Part shown: positions 1-6,084 of the stretch, piece by piece
Position numbering within the stretch: position 1 is the first letter of the stretch
How the letters are laid out: each line of letters opens with the position of its first letter
NCBI GenBank assembly: GCA_003644175.1
Contig: QNBS01000056.1
Location: 1 to 9,764 of the forward strand
Length of the DNA: 9,764 nucleotides
DNA from: Planctomycetota bacterium
Lineage (GTDB): Bacteria > Planctomycetota > Phycisphaerae > Sedimentisphaerales > Anaerohalosphaeraceae
Reading direction: 5' to 3'
The notes under the pieces: model-generated
What the model saw: only the letters and a program-made list of their open reading frames with translations
What the model was told of the DNA's origin: nothing
Databases searched by the model: none
Position numbers and translations under genes: made by a program

Positions 1-1
1 A

Positions 2-1324
2 ACCGCCGGTCTGGGCGAGGACGAACCGGCGAAGATCGCCACGAGAAACATACAGCGCGCCGGCGAAAGGCATGTTGTCGCGCCGGCCGGCGCAACGCCT
101 GAGTTGCCGAATGTCGTGCTGGTTTTGTTGGAGAGCGTTTCATATTGCATGACTTCGCTGGGCGACGGTGAACCGGATACGACGCCGTTCCTTGCGCAGT
201 TGGCCGAGGAGGGGTTCGAGTTTCGCCTGACGCGGGTTCCCGTGTCGCATACGACCAAGGCTTACTGGGCGGCGCTGACTTCGACGACTCCGGTGATAGA
301 GGCCGACTATGTCGAAGCCATACCTGTCAATGAGCCCTACGAGGGATTGGCCACACTTCTGGGGCGGGCGGGTTACCGCAGCGGTTTCTTTATGATGTCC
401 AAGGGCAGCTTCGAATGTGCGCCGGGATTTTTCCACAACCTCGGTTTCGACCGTGTGTGGTTTCGTGAAGACCTCGACGATCCTTCCGCGAATTTAGGCT
501 ACCTGTCGGGCGACGACTTCAGGTTGATCGAGCCGGCGGCGGAGTGGGTCGAAGGAAGCGAGAAGCCGTATTTTTTGATGGTCATGACGTCGGTGTCGCA
601 CGATCCGTTCAATGTTCCGAAATGGTTCGACGAACCCCGGGACAAGCTGTACGACAAGTATCTCCAGTCGCTTTCTTACACGGATTGTTTTCTCAAGGAA
701 CTGAGCGGCAAATTGAAAGAGCTTGATCCTGACGGCAACACGATATTTTGTGTCATGGGCGATCACGGCACGAGTTTTCGCTCGCAGAGCAATGTCGCCC
801 GGTGGTACCCTTACGAGGAAGTTCTTCGCGTGCCCTGGGTGCTTTGCTGGCCGGGACATGTCGAGGCTGGGGTGGATATTGACTGGCCGTGTTCGCAACT
901 GGACTTTACTCCGACGATTTTGAAGCTGATCGGCTACGATATAAGCGGGGCGGGTTTTGAAGGTAAGGATGCGTTTACGCCTTCGGCGGCCGATCGGCGA
1001 TTGTATTTCTCGTCGTGGTATTCCAACAGCCCTATCGGGTACGTCGAGGGCGATCGCAAGGTTGTGTACTGGCCTTACATCGACAAGGTTTTCGAATACG
1101 ACCTTGCGCGGGACCATCGGGAAAGAAACGCCGTGGAGACGTCGGCACACGAGGCGATGCTGATAAAGGAGGATCTGCTGCGGTGGCAGGGGCGTTCGCG
1201 AATCGAGATCGATCCGGACCGGCGTGCTCAGCATTTTCTTTATTCGCGCTGGCAGGTGTTCAGCGACGGGCGAAGCGCCTGGGCGAACTATGTTCCTGAT
1301 CGCCGGGCGAACAATTCGCAATAA
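2..1324 (+). CDS. Sulfatase / LTA-synthase-like alkaline phosphatase superfamily protein, 5'-truncated
   Basis: The reading frame is open from the left edge, so the start lies upstream and a TTG at 104 need not be the true start. The visible part opens the catalytic domain with PNVVLVLLES (from about 107), the usual first strand of this superfamily. Its Glu (codon 131) is a metal ligand. SHTTKA (about 245-262) supplies the likely Thr nucleophile, SVSHDPF a His (codon 599), and MGDHG the Asp-His pair (codons 761 and 764). The C-terminal part (IGYVEGDRKVVYWP, then EYDLARDH) resembles LTA-synthase and phosphoglycerol-transferase-like proteins. In that family the domain sits outside the membrane behind N-terminal membrane helices, and those would be upstream of this window. 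The substrate cannot be told: sulfate ester, phosphoglycerol or phosphoethanolamine transfer are all possible. The gene ends with TAA, and a 196-bp gap separates it from prfB. Confidence 0.85.
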   Translation, partial: TAGLGEDEPAKIATRNIQRAGERHVVAPAGATPELPNVVLVLLESVSYCMTSLGDGEPDTTPFLAQLAEEGFEFRLTRVPVSHTTKAYWAALTSTTPVIEADYVEAIPVNEPYEGLATLLGRAGYRSGFFMMSKGSFECAPGFFHNLGFDRVWFREDLDDPSANLGYLSGDDFRLIEPAAEWVEGSEKPYFLMVMTSVSHDPFNVPKWFDEPRDKLYDKYLQSLSYTDCFLKELSGKLKELDPDGNTIFCVMGDHGTSFRSQSNVARWYPYEEVLRVPWVLCWPGHVEAGVDIDWPCSQLDFTPTILKLIGYDISGAGFEGKDAFTPSAADRRLYFSSWYSNSPIGYVEGDRKVVYWPYIDKVFEYDLARDHRERNAVETSAHEAMLIKEDLLRWQGRSRIEIDPDRRAQHFLYSRWQVFSDGRSAWANYVPDRRANNSQ

Positions 1325-1398
1325 AATCACATATTGAGGGGTGGTGAGGAATCATTTCTTGCATGATGGTTCGTTTGGGCGTATAAGACAGGTTTGAC

Positions 1399-1410
1399 GC
1401 CCTTTAGGGC
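1399..1410. other. Short perfect hairpin in the sulfatase-prfB spacer
   Basis: GCCC-TTTA-GGGC forms a 4-bp stem with a 4-base loop about 110 bases before the prfB start. No T tract follows, so it is not a good intrinsic terminator. The rest of the 1325-1520 spacer is AT-rich in places, but I see no convincing -35/-10 pair. An operator or chance are both possible. Confidence 0.25.
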
Positions 1411-1520
1411 AATAAGTTCCCGCGTTGAAAGATATTGTTTTGTCGTAAAAGAACTTACCCACGAACGGAAGTACATTTTTTATTGTGATTGGTTTGGTAG
1501 CCGACAGGTTGGAGCAAGAT

Positions 1521-2634
1521 ATGGAGATATCGGAAGTTAAGACGGCAATCGAGGATTTGACGGCCCGGATCGAACAGATTCGGGACTGGCTTTGACTTGC
1601 CTGAGAAGATAAGTTTACGCGCTGAACTCGAGAAGAAGATGGCTGAAACCGGTTTCTGGGACGACCGGGAGCACGCTCAGGGGGTTGTTTCACAGCTTAG
1701 TGCGGTCAAATCTCTGATTGGGCCCGCCGACGAGGTGCGCGAGGCTATCGGGGATGTGGCCGAGCTTTTTGAGTTGGCGGTCGAGGAGGACGACGCCGAG
1801 ACGTTGGAATCGATCCGTGGCGATCTTGACAAGATTGCCAAACGGTGCGACGAGATCGAAATCTCCGGTCTCCTGAACAGGCCCGACGATATGAAAAGCT
1901 GCTTTTTCAGCATCCACGCCGGCGCCGGGGGTACGGAGAGCTGCGACTGGGCGAATATGCTGCTTCGGATGTACACGCGATATTTCGAGCAGAACAGGTT
2001 TTCGTGTGAAGAATTGTATCTGACGCCGGGGGAAGAGGTGGGCGTTCGGTCAACGACGCTTCGGGTGAGCGGGCCTTTTGCGTTCGGCAAGCTGTCCTGC
2101 GAGACGGGTGTGCACAGGCTCGTCCGGATCAGTCCTTTCGATTCGCAAAACAGAAGGCATACGAGTTTTGCCGCCGTGGATGTTATTCCGGAACACGAAG
2201 ACGCCGACATCGAGGTGAAGGAGGAGGATCTGCGCGTCGATTTTTATCGCGCCAGCGGGGCGGGCGGCCAACACGTCAATAAGACCAGTTCGGCGGTGCG
2301 GATTACGCATGAACCTACGGGGATTGTCGTACAGTGTCAGAACGAACGCAGCCAGCACAAAAACCGCGCCCAGGCGATGAAGATGTTGCGATCGAGGCTT
2401 TATATGCTGGAGCAGCAGAAGCGCGATGCCGAGTTGGCCGCACTCTACAGCAACAAGGGCGAAATCGCGTGGGGCAACCAGATACGGAGCTATGTTCTGC
2501 AGCCGTATCAGATGGTAAAGGACCATCGCACCGACGAGCAGACGGGCAACGTGCAGGCGGTATTGGACGGACAGATCGAACCGTTTATCGAAAGCTACCT
2601 GAGGCACAGAAGCAGAAAGGCGAATCAGAAATAG
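1521..2634 (+). CDS. prfB: Peptide chain release factor 2, made by programmed +1 frameshift
   Basis: Release factor 2 reads UGA and UAA in the ribosomal A site and triggers peptide release. Translation starts at ATG 1521, with GGAG at 1511-1514 six bases upstream. It runs 24 codons to an in-frame TGA (1593-1595), then shifts +1 at CTT-TGA-C and continues with GAC (1594) to TAG 2632-2634. The product is join(1521..1592,1594..2634), about 370 residues, close to the E. coli length of 365. The stop-codon-recognising SPF motif (residues about 204-206, in RISPFDSQNRRHTS) and the catalytic GGQ (about 248-250, in GAGGQHVNKTSS) are both intact and sit almost exactly where they do in E. coli. The N-terminal helical region is normal. 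Starting the gene at TTG 1597 would lose the regulatory leader. The gene ends in UAG, which release factor 2 does not read. Confidence 0.97.
1581..1596 (+). promoter_or_regulatory. prfB: prfB programmed +1 frameshift site
   Basis: CTT (1590-1592) is followed by TGA (1593-1595) and C (1596), the standard slippery CUU-UGA-C element. When RF2 is scarce, the slow UGA lets the peptidyl-tRNA slip one base and full-length RF2 is made. In E. coli an AGGGGG stimulator sits three bases before CTT. Here the same six positions read CGGGAC (1581-1586), so only the GGG core remains. The pairing to 16S rRNA should therefore be weaker. Confidence 0.93.
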
Positions 2635-2704
2635 AGTTGGCTGGTTTGTAGTTCGTGAGAATGTCGAATGATGAAGTGGTTTTGACAGTTAAGGGAAACA
2701 GGGA

Positions 2705-4258
2705 ATGATTAAAGAGATTATTAAGGTTAATGTCAAGGTTGGCAGGGTGGATGCGTTGACGGTTCGGAGCGATTTGCTGGCGGTTGGCGTGTTTTCGCAG
2801 GGGCGGGACGGTGCGCTGTGTAAGGAGTTGGACGCCAGGCTTGGCGGGGCGATTGGCAAGGTTCGCGAATTGGGCGACTTCAAGGGCAAGGTTGGCACGA
2901 CGGCTCTTTTGTACGGCAACGAGGAGATCGGGGCCAGGCGCGTTCTTTTGGTGGGATTGGGGGAACGGAAGAAGGCGGATGTCGCCGGGCTTCGCCGGGC
3001 TGCGATTTGCGCGGCGGGCAAGGCGGTGGAATTGAAGGCGGCAAGCTGCGTTTTGGCTTTGCATGCGGACCTTGCGGCCGGCAAGTTCGACGCGGCGACG
3101 CTGGGTCAGGTGCTGTGTGAAGGGGCCTGCTTCGGGGCGTACAGATACGATGAATTTGTGACCGAAACCGAGGACGGTCGAAGCGACCAACTCAATATAA
3201 CCATCGCCGAGCCTGACGGGGCCCGGTCGCGAAAACTGGCCAAAGGCGCTCGCGTCGGCGATGTTATCGGACAGGCGCAGAATTTTGCCCGGACGATTAT
3301 GAATCGACCGGCCAACGTGATCAATCCGCCGTCGTTGGCGGCGATTGCCAAGCAATTAGCCAAAGAGACGCCGGGGCTGACGTGTACGGTGCTCGATGAA
3401 AAGCAGATCAAGGCCAGGAAGATGGGCGGGCTGACGGCGGTCGGCCAGGGTTCGGCAAATAAGCCGCGGTTGATTGTGCGCAAGTACACCCCCGCCGGCA
3501 AGGGCGCCGCCGGGGGCAAGACGGTCGGGCTTGTCGGCAAGGCGATTACGTTTGATTCGGGCGGCATCAGTATCAAGCCCGCCGCCCGAATGCATGATAT
3601 GAAATTCGATAAATCCGGCGGAGTTGCCGTGTTGGGCGCGATGAAGGCGATCTCGGGTCTCAAACCCAGGGGGGAGGTTTACGGTATTATCCCGTCGGCG
3701 GAGAACATGCCCGGCGGTATGAGCTATCGACCGGGCGATATTATTACCACGTACAGCGGCAAGACGGTGGAGATTCAGAATACCGATGCCGAGGGCAGGA
3801 TGATTTTGTGCGATGCGATACACCATGCCGTCAAACTCGAGTGTGATGTGATCGTGGATATTGCGACGCTTACCGGCGCGTGTGTTGTCGCATTGGGCGA
3901 AGGGTTAGCGGGAGTGATGAGCCATAACGACAAGCTCGTTGAACGGATCAAAGCCGCCGCCGAAAGCAGCGGTGAAAAGGTCTGGCGTCTGCCCTGCGGT
4001 GAAGAGTACCTGGAACAGATGAAGAGCAAGATAGCCGATCTGAAGAATATCGGCGGCAAGTGGGCCGGGGCGTGTACGGCGGCGGCTTTTCTGGGCGAGT
4101 TTGCAGGTGATGTGGACTGGGCTCATATCGATATGGCCGGCGCCGGGATGGTTGACGGCGAAAAGAAGTACGGTTGTCCCGGCTCGATAGGTTTTGGGGT
4201 CAGGCTGCTGACGACGTTTGTTATGAATTCATCAACAGGAAGAAAGAAGGGATCTTAG
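2705..4258 (+). CDS. pepA: Leucyl aminopeptidase, M17 family
   Basis: A cytosolic, usually hexameric two-metal aminopeptidase that removes N-terminal residues from peptides. The 517-residue protein has a variable N-terminal domain (about 1-170) and a catalytic C-terminal domain. The metal and catalytic residues are all present: Lys279 and Asp284 (GKAITFDSGG), Lys291 (SIKP), Asp302 (KFDKSGG), and Asp361, Glu363 and Arg365 in the signature NTDAEGR. Each is nine positions later than its E. coli PepA counterpart. In some bacteria PepA also binds DNA, and nothing here tests that. The start at 2705 has AAGGG (2691-2695) nine bases upstream. It overlaps the TGA of a possible 15-codon ORF (2661-2708) as ATGA. 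The 70-bp gap after prfB and the 45-bp gap to folE fit co-transcription. The stop is TAG. Confidence 0.96.
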   Translation: MIKEIIKVNVKVGRVDALTVRSDLLAVGVFSQGRDGALCKELDARLGGAIGKVRELGDFKGKVGTTALLYGNEEIGARRVLLVGLGERKKADVAGLRRAAICAAGKAVELKAASCVLALHADLAAGKFDAATLGQVLCEGACFGAYRYDEFVTETEDGRSDQLNITIAEPDGARSRKLAKGARVGDVIGQAQNFARTIMNRPANVINPPSLAAIAKQLAKETPGLTCTVLDEKQIKARKMGGLTAVGQGSANKPRLIVRKYTPAGKGAAGGKTVGLVGKAITFDSGGISIKPAARMHDMKFDKSGGVAVLGAMKAISGLKPRGEVYGIIPSAENMPGGMSYRPGDIITTYSGKTVEIQNTDAEGRMILCDAIHHAVKLECDVIVDIATLTGACVVALGEGLAGVMSHNDKLVERIKAAAESSGEKVWRLPCGEEYLEQMKSKIADLKNIGGKWAGACTAAAFLGEFAGDVDWAHIDMAGAGMVDGEKKYGCPGSIGFGVRLLTTFVMNSSTGRKKGS

Positions 4259-4259
4259 C

Positions 4260-4277
4260 CACGAATTTTCACGAATT
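4260..4277 (+). repeat. Short direct repeat CACGAATT x2 in the pepA-folE gap
   Basis: CACGAATT occurs at 4260-4267 and again at 4270-4277, one helical turn apart (10-bp period). It begins two bases after the pepA stop. It may be a remnant of an intergenic repeat family, a protein-binding site, or chance. No role can be assigned from one copy. Confidence 0.4.
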
Positions 4278-4303
4278 ATTACTGATTTATGAGGGGCAGT
4301 GTT

Positions 4304-4891
4304 ATGGATCAAGAGATTTCCAAACCTGTGGACGTTGAGCGGATTGAAAGGGCGGTTGGCGAGATACTGTTGGCTATCGGTGAAGACCCCGGTCGCGAGG
4401 GGCTCAAAGCGACTCCGCGGCGTGTTGCGAATATGTATGGCGAACTGCTGGAAGGTATGCAGCACGAGCCGGGCGAACATCTGCAGAGCATTTTTCACGA
4501 GAAGTACGACGAGGTGGTGCTGCTGAGGGATATTCCGTTTTTCAGCATTTGCGAGCATCACATGATGCCGTTTATAGGGACGGCAAGCGTTGCCTATCTT
4601 CCGGACGGCAAGGTGCTCGGGGTCAGCAAGATAGCGCGGATAGTTGATTGCTTCGCCAAAAGGCTGCAGGTCCAGGAGCGGTTGACGGTGCAGGTGGCGG
4701 ATTTTCTGATGGACAATCTCAGGCCCAAAGGCGTCGCCGTGGTCATCGAGGCTTCGCACAGTTGCATGACTATCCGGGGAATCAGGAAGCCCAATTCCGA
4801 GATGGTAACCAGTGCCCTTCGCGGGTTGTTCAAGAGCGACCCCCGCAGCCGGGCCGAGGTCCTCGGGTTGATGCACAAGAACCGAGGCTAA
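4304..4891 (+). CDS. folE: GTP cyclohydrolase I (type IA)
   Basis: Converts GTP to 7,8-dihydroneopterin triphosphate plus formate, the entry point to folate, biopterin and queuosine synthesis. The zinc ligands are Cys83 and His86 in CEHH and Cys154 in SHSCM. The catalytic His residues 85 and 152 are also present, as is the family stretch [17 protein letters not shown]. The length of 195 residues from ATG 4304 is normal for the shorter type IA enzymes. I prefer 4304 over an in-frame ATG at 4289 because GAGGGG (4291-4296) lies seven bases before 4304 and would fall inside the coding region of the longer form. The next gene, 15 bp downstream, encodes a PTPS-superfamily protein that would use the FolE product. 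That points to a dedicated pterin pair and not only folate supply. Confidence 0.97.
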   Translation: MDQEISKPVDVERIERAVGEILLAIGEDPGREGLKATPRRVANMYGELLEGMQHEPGEHLQSIFHEKYDEVVLLRDIPFFSICEHHMMPFIGTASVAYLPDGKVLGVSKIARIVDCFAKRLQVQERLTVQVADFLMDNLRPKGVAVVIEASHSCMTIRGIRKPNSEMVTSALRGLFKSDPRSRAEVLGLMHKNRG

Positions 4892-4906
4892 CCAGACGGA
4901 CTAAGT

Positions 4907-5725
4907 ATGATGCATAAGCTTGCTCGCCAGATTCGTTTCTCGATCAATCCGTTTCTCAAAGAGCGTCCGGATGGTTTTAATTCGTATGCCTCCCGACCGT
5001 GCGGGCAGGGTTTTGCCCTTTATTTCAGTTTGTGGGTCGAACTTGTTGGGCCGGTTGACGCCGATACCGGTTTTGTGGTGAATGTGGTCGAAATTGATCG
5101 GCAGGTGCGGGCCGTGGTGGCGCCGATCTTCGCCGAGCGTATCGGAGCGGCTTTTAGGGCGGGCAAACACCTGTCATTATCGGACGTTGCCGCAATTTTA
5201 CAGGAAACCTTTACACAGTTGGAAGGCAGGTTCGGCTCTTTGTGCGTCAGTCGGTTAAGTCTCGACTTGAGCCCGTTGCGGCGCCTGGCTTTTGACCCGG
5301 AGGAACGCAGAGTGTTTTATTTCAGCGAGAAATTCGAGTTCGCAGCGACACATACGCTGTGGAATGATAAGTACAGCGAGGCAAAGAACTTAGAGGTCTT
5401 CGGCAAGTGCTGCAACCCCGCCGGTCACGGGCATAATTACATTGTGCAGGTTACCGTTAAGCGGCCGATGTCGCGGGAAGAACTTGATATTGGGGAGTTT
5501 GAAAAGATTGTCAGCGAGGAGCTTATAAGCTGCGTCGATCATAAGAATCTCAACGTGCAGGTGCCCGAGTTCGGTCGTATGAACCCGACGGTTGAGAACA
5601 TTGCGCGATTTGCCTGGGAGAAGCTGGAGGGCAAATTTACTTACTCAACTTTATCCAGTATTACCGTATGGGAGAACGACCGGACGCTGTGCACCTATTG
5701 TGGTCACCAGGGGGATGTATTATAG
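4907..5725 (+). CDS. Tandem PTPS/QueD-superfamily (COG0720) protein with degenerate first domain
   Basis: The second half (about residues 135-272) is a complete 6-pyruvoyl-tetrahydropterin synthase/6-carboxytetrahydropterin synthase domain. It has zinc ligands His149, His174 and His176 (GHGHNY), catalytic Cys168, the Asp211-His212 pair and substrate-binding Glu256 (VWEND). Cys168 to HGH is Cys-x5-HGH, the spacing I recall for tetrahydrobiopterin-type PTPS. QueD has Cys-x3-HGH. The first half (about 5-130) appears to be a diverged copy: PCGQGFALY aligns with PAGHGHNY, and LEGRFGSLCVSRLSLDL with LEGKFTYSTLSSITVWE. It lacks both zinc histidines, and Leu121 replaces the Glu, so it is probably structural or regulatory. 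A single-domain enzyme has about 120-150 residues, against 272 here. The gene lies 15 bp after folE, so its substrate is very likely dihydroneopterin triphosphate. ATG 4907 is followed directly by ATG 4910, with only a weak ribosome binding site. The stop is TAG. Confidence 0.88.
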   Translation: MMHKLARQIRFSINPFLKERPDGFNSYASRPCGQGFALYFSLWVELVGPVDADTGFVVNVVEIDRQVRAVVAPIFAERIGAAFRAGKHLSLSDVAAILQETFTQLEGRFGSLCVSRLSLDLSPLRRLAFDPEERRVFYFSEKFEFAATHTLWNDKYSEAKNLEVFGKCCNPAGHGHNYIVQVTVKRPMSREELDIGEFEKIVSEELISCVDHKNLNVQVPEFGRMNPTVENIARFAWEKLEGKFTYSTLSSITVWENDRTLCTYCGHQGDVL

Positions 5726-5746
5726 GTGTATTGGGTTTATTGCAGT

Positions 5747-5785
5747 GAACACGCCGACGTAATCCGACGTAATTTTTGGGTGTTC
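5747..5785. repeat. Inverted repeat enclosing a perfect tandem 10-mer
   Basis: GAACAC (5747-5752) and GTGTTC (5780-5785) form a 6-bp inverted repeat just after the PTPS gene. The enclosed loop contains CCGACGTAAT twice back to back (5754-5763 and 5764-5773), then a T-rich run. It could end the upstream transcript or be a binding site. The T run lies inside the loop and not after the stem, so it is not a standard intrinsic terminator. Confidence 0.5.
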
Positions 5786-5824
5786 CAGGCGGATTAATTG
5801 TGTGGTTTTATCGCAGGCTTTTCT

Positions 5825-5830
5825 TATACT
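5825..5830 (+). promoter_or_regulatory. Candidate -10 box (TATACT)
   Basis: TATACT is one base from the sigma-70 -10 consensus and lies in an AT-rich stretch, upstream of the hairpin cluster and ugd. A -35 is not clear: the best match, TTGTGT (5798-5803), is 21 bases away, too far for a standard spacer. If real, transcription would begin near 5837. Confidence 0.35.
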
Positions 5831-5836
5831 ATGTCC

Positions 5837-5968
5837 CGTATATGCCGATAGTTACAGTGCAGCAGGCCTTGTAAAGTCGGGAGGGTTTCAGCAAGGCCCA
5901 ACTGACGGAAATCAGCAGTTCACCCGCTGAATTTTACCATAAATCCGCCGGAGCTTCTTCCGGCCTTT
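5837..5968 (+). ncRNA. Candidate structured RNA (small RNA or leader), family not recognised
   Basis: Between the -10-like box and a terminator-like stem lie several complementary segments. GGCCTTG (5865-5871) pairs with CAAGGCC (5892-5898), a perfect 7-bp helix. AACTG (5900-5904) can pair with CAGTT (5916-5920), or the shifted CTGA/TCAG form can pair instead. TTCAGC (5887-5892) and GCTGAA (5926-5931) offer a competing pairing that would disrupt the first helix, as expected of a switching leader. The hairpin at 5947-5964 follows. No useful open frame covers the stretch. I compared it by eye with common riboswitch consensus patterns and found no match. It could be a free small RNA, an attenuator for ugd, or only chance pairing. 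Confidence 0.3.
5947..5968 (+). terminator. Terminator-like hairpin
   Basis: GCCGGA (5947-5952) and TCCGGC (5959-5964) form a perfect 6-bp GC-rich stem with a 6-base loop, followed by CTTT. The T run is short (three), so termination would be partial. It may end the candidate RNA upstream of it or attenuate transcription into ugd. Confidence 0.45.
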
Positions 5969-6010
5969 CAGGAACAGTCAAAGGTTTGAAAAGAGCTTTA
6001 TTGTAAGGGC

Positions 6011-6032
6011 GGTTGGGCATCTGTGCGCAACC
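6011..6032 (+). other. Hairpin in the ugd leader
   Basis: GGTTG (6011-6015) pairs with CAACC (6028-6032). Past one G-G mismatch, GCA (6017-6019) pairs with TGC (6024-6026), giving an 8-bp imperfect stem about 50 bases before the ugd start. A small GCC-TAAA-GGC stem follows at 6049-6058. These may affect ugd translation. The ribosome binding site itself (6072-6078) is outside both stems. Confidence 0.35.
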
Positions 6033-6084
6033 CACGGGGACGGAGTATGCCTAAAGGCTTGTTGGCAAGATAAAGGAGACGAAT

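Noticed and set aside
1425..1460. Promoter for prfB from TTGAAA at 1425-1430
   Set aside because: At 16-18 bases downstream there is only an A-rich run, with no credible -10 hexamer.
1597..2634. prfB as a stand-alone ORF starting at TTG 1597
   Set aside because: The upstream ATG 1521 with GGAG and the CTT-TGA-C slippery site give the normal RF2 N-terminus, and the motifs then fall at the expected positions.
2682..2710. Promoter for pepA from the TTGACA at 2682-2687
   Set aside because: A -10 at normal spacing would fall on or after the pepA start codon and no good -10 is present there.
4289..4303. Earlier folE start at ATG 4289
   Set aside because: The GAGGGG ribosome binding site at 4291-4296 would then be inside the gene. 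It is correctly spaced for ATG 4304.
5980..6080. c-di-GMP-I (GEMM) riboswitch before ugd
   Set aside because: GGGACG and GCCTAA occur in roughly the right order, but the conserved GCAAA segments, the tetraloop helix and the receptor stem are missing.
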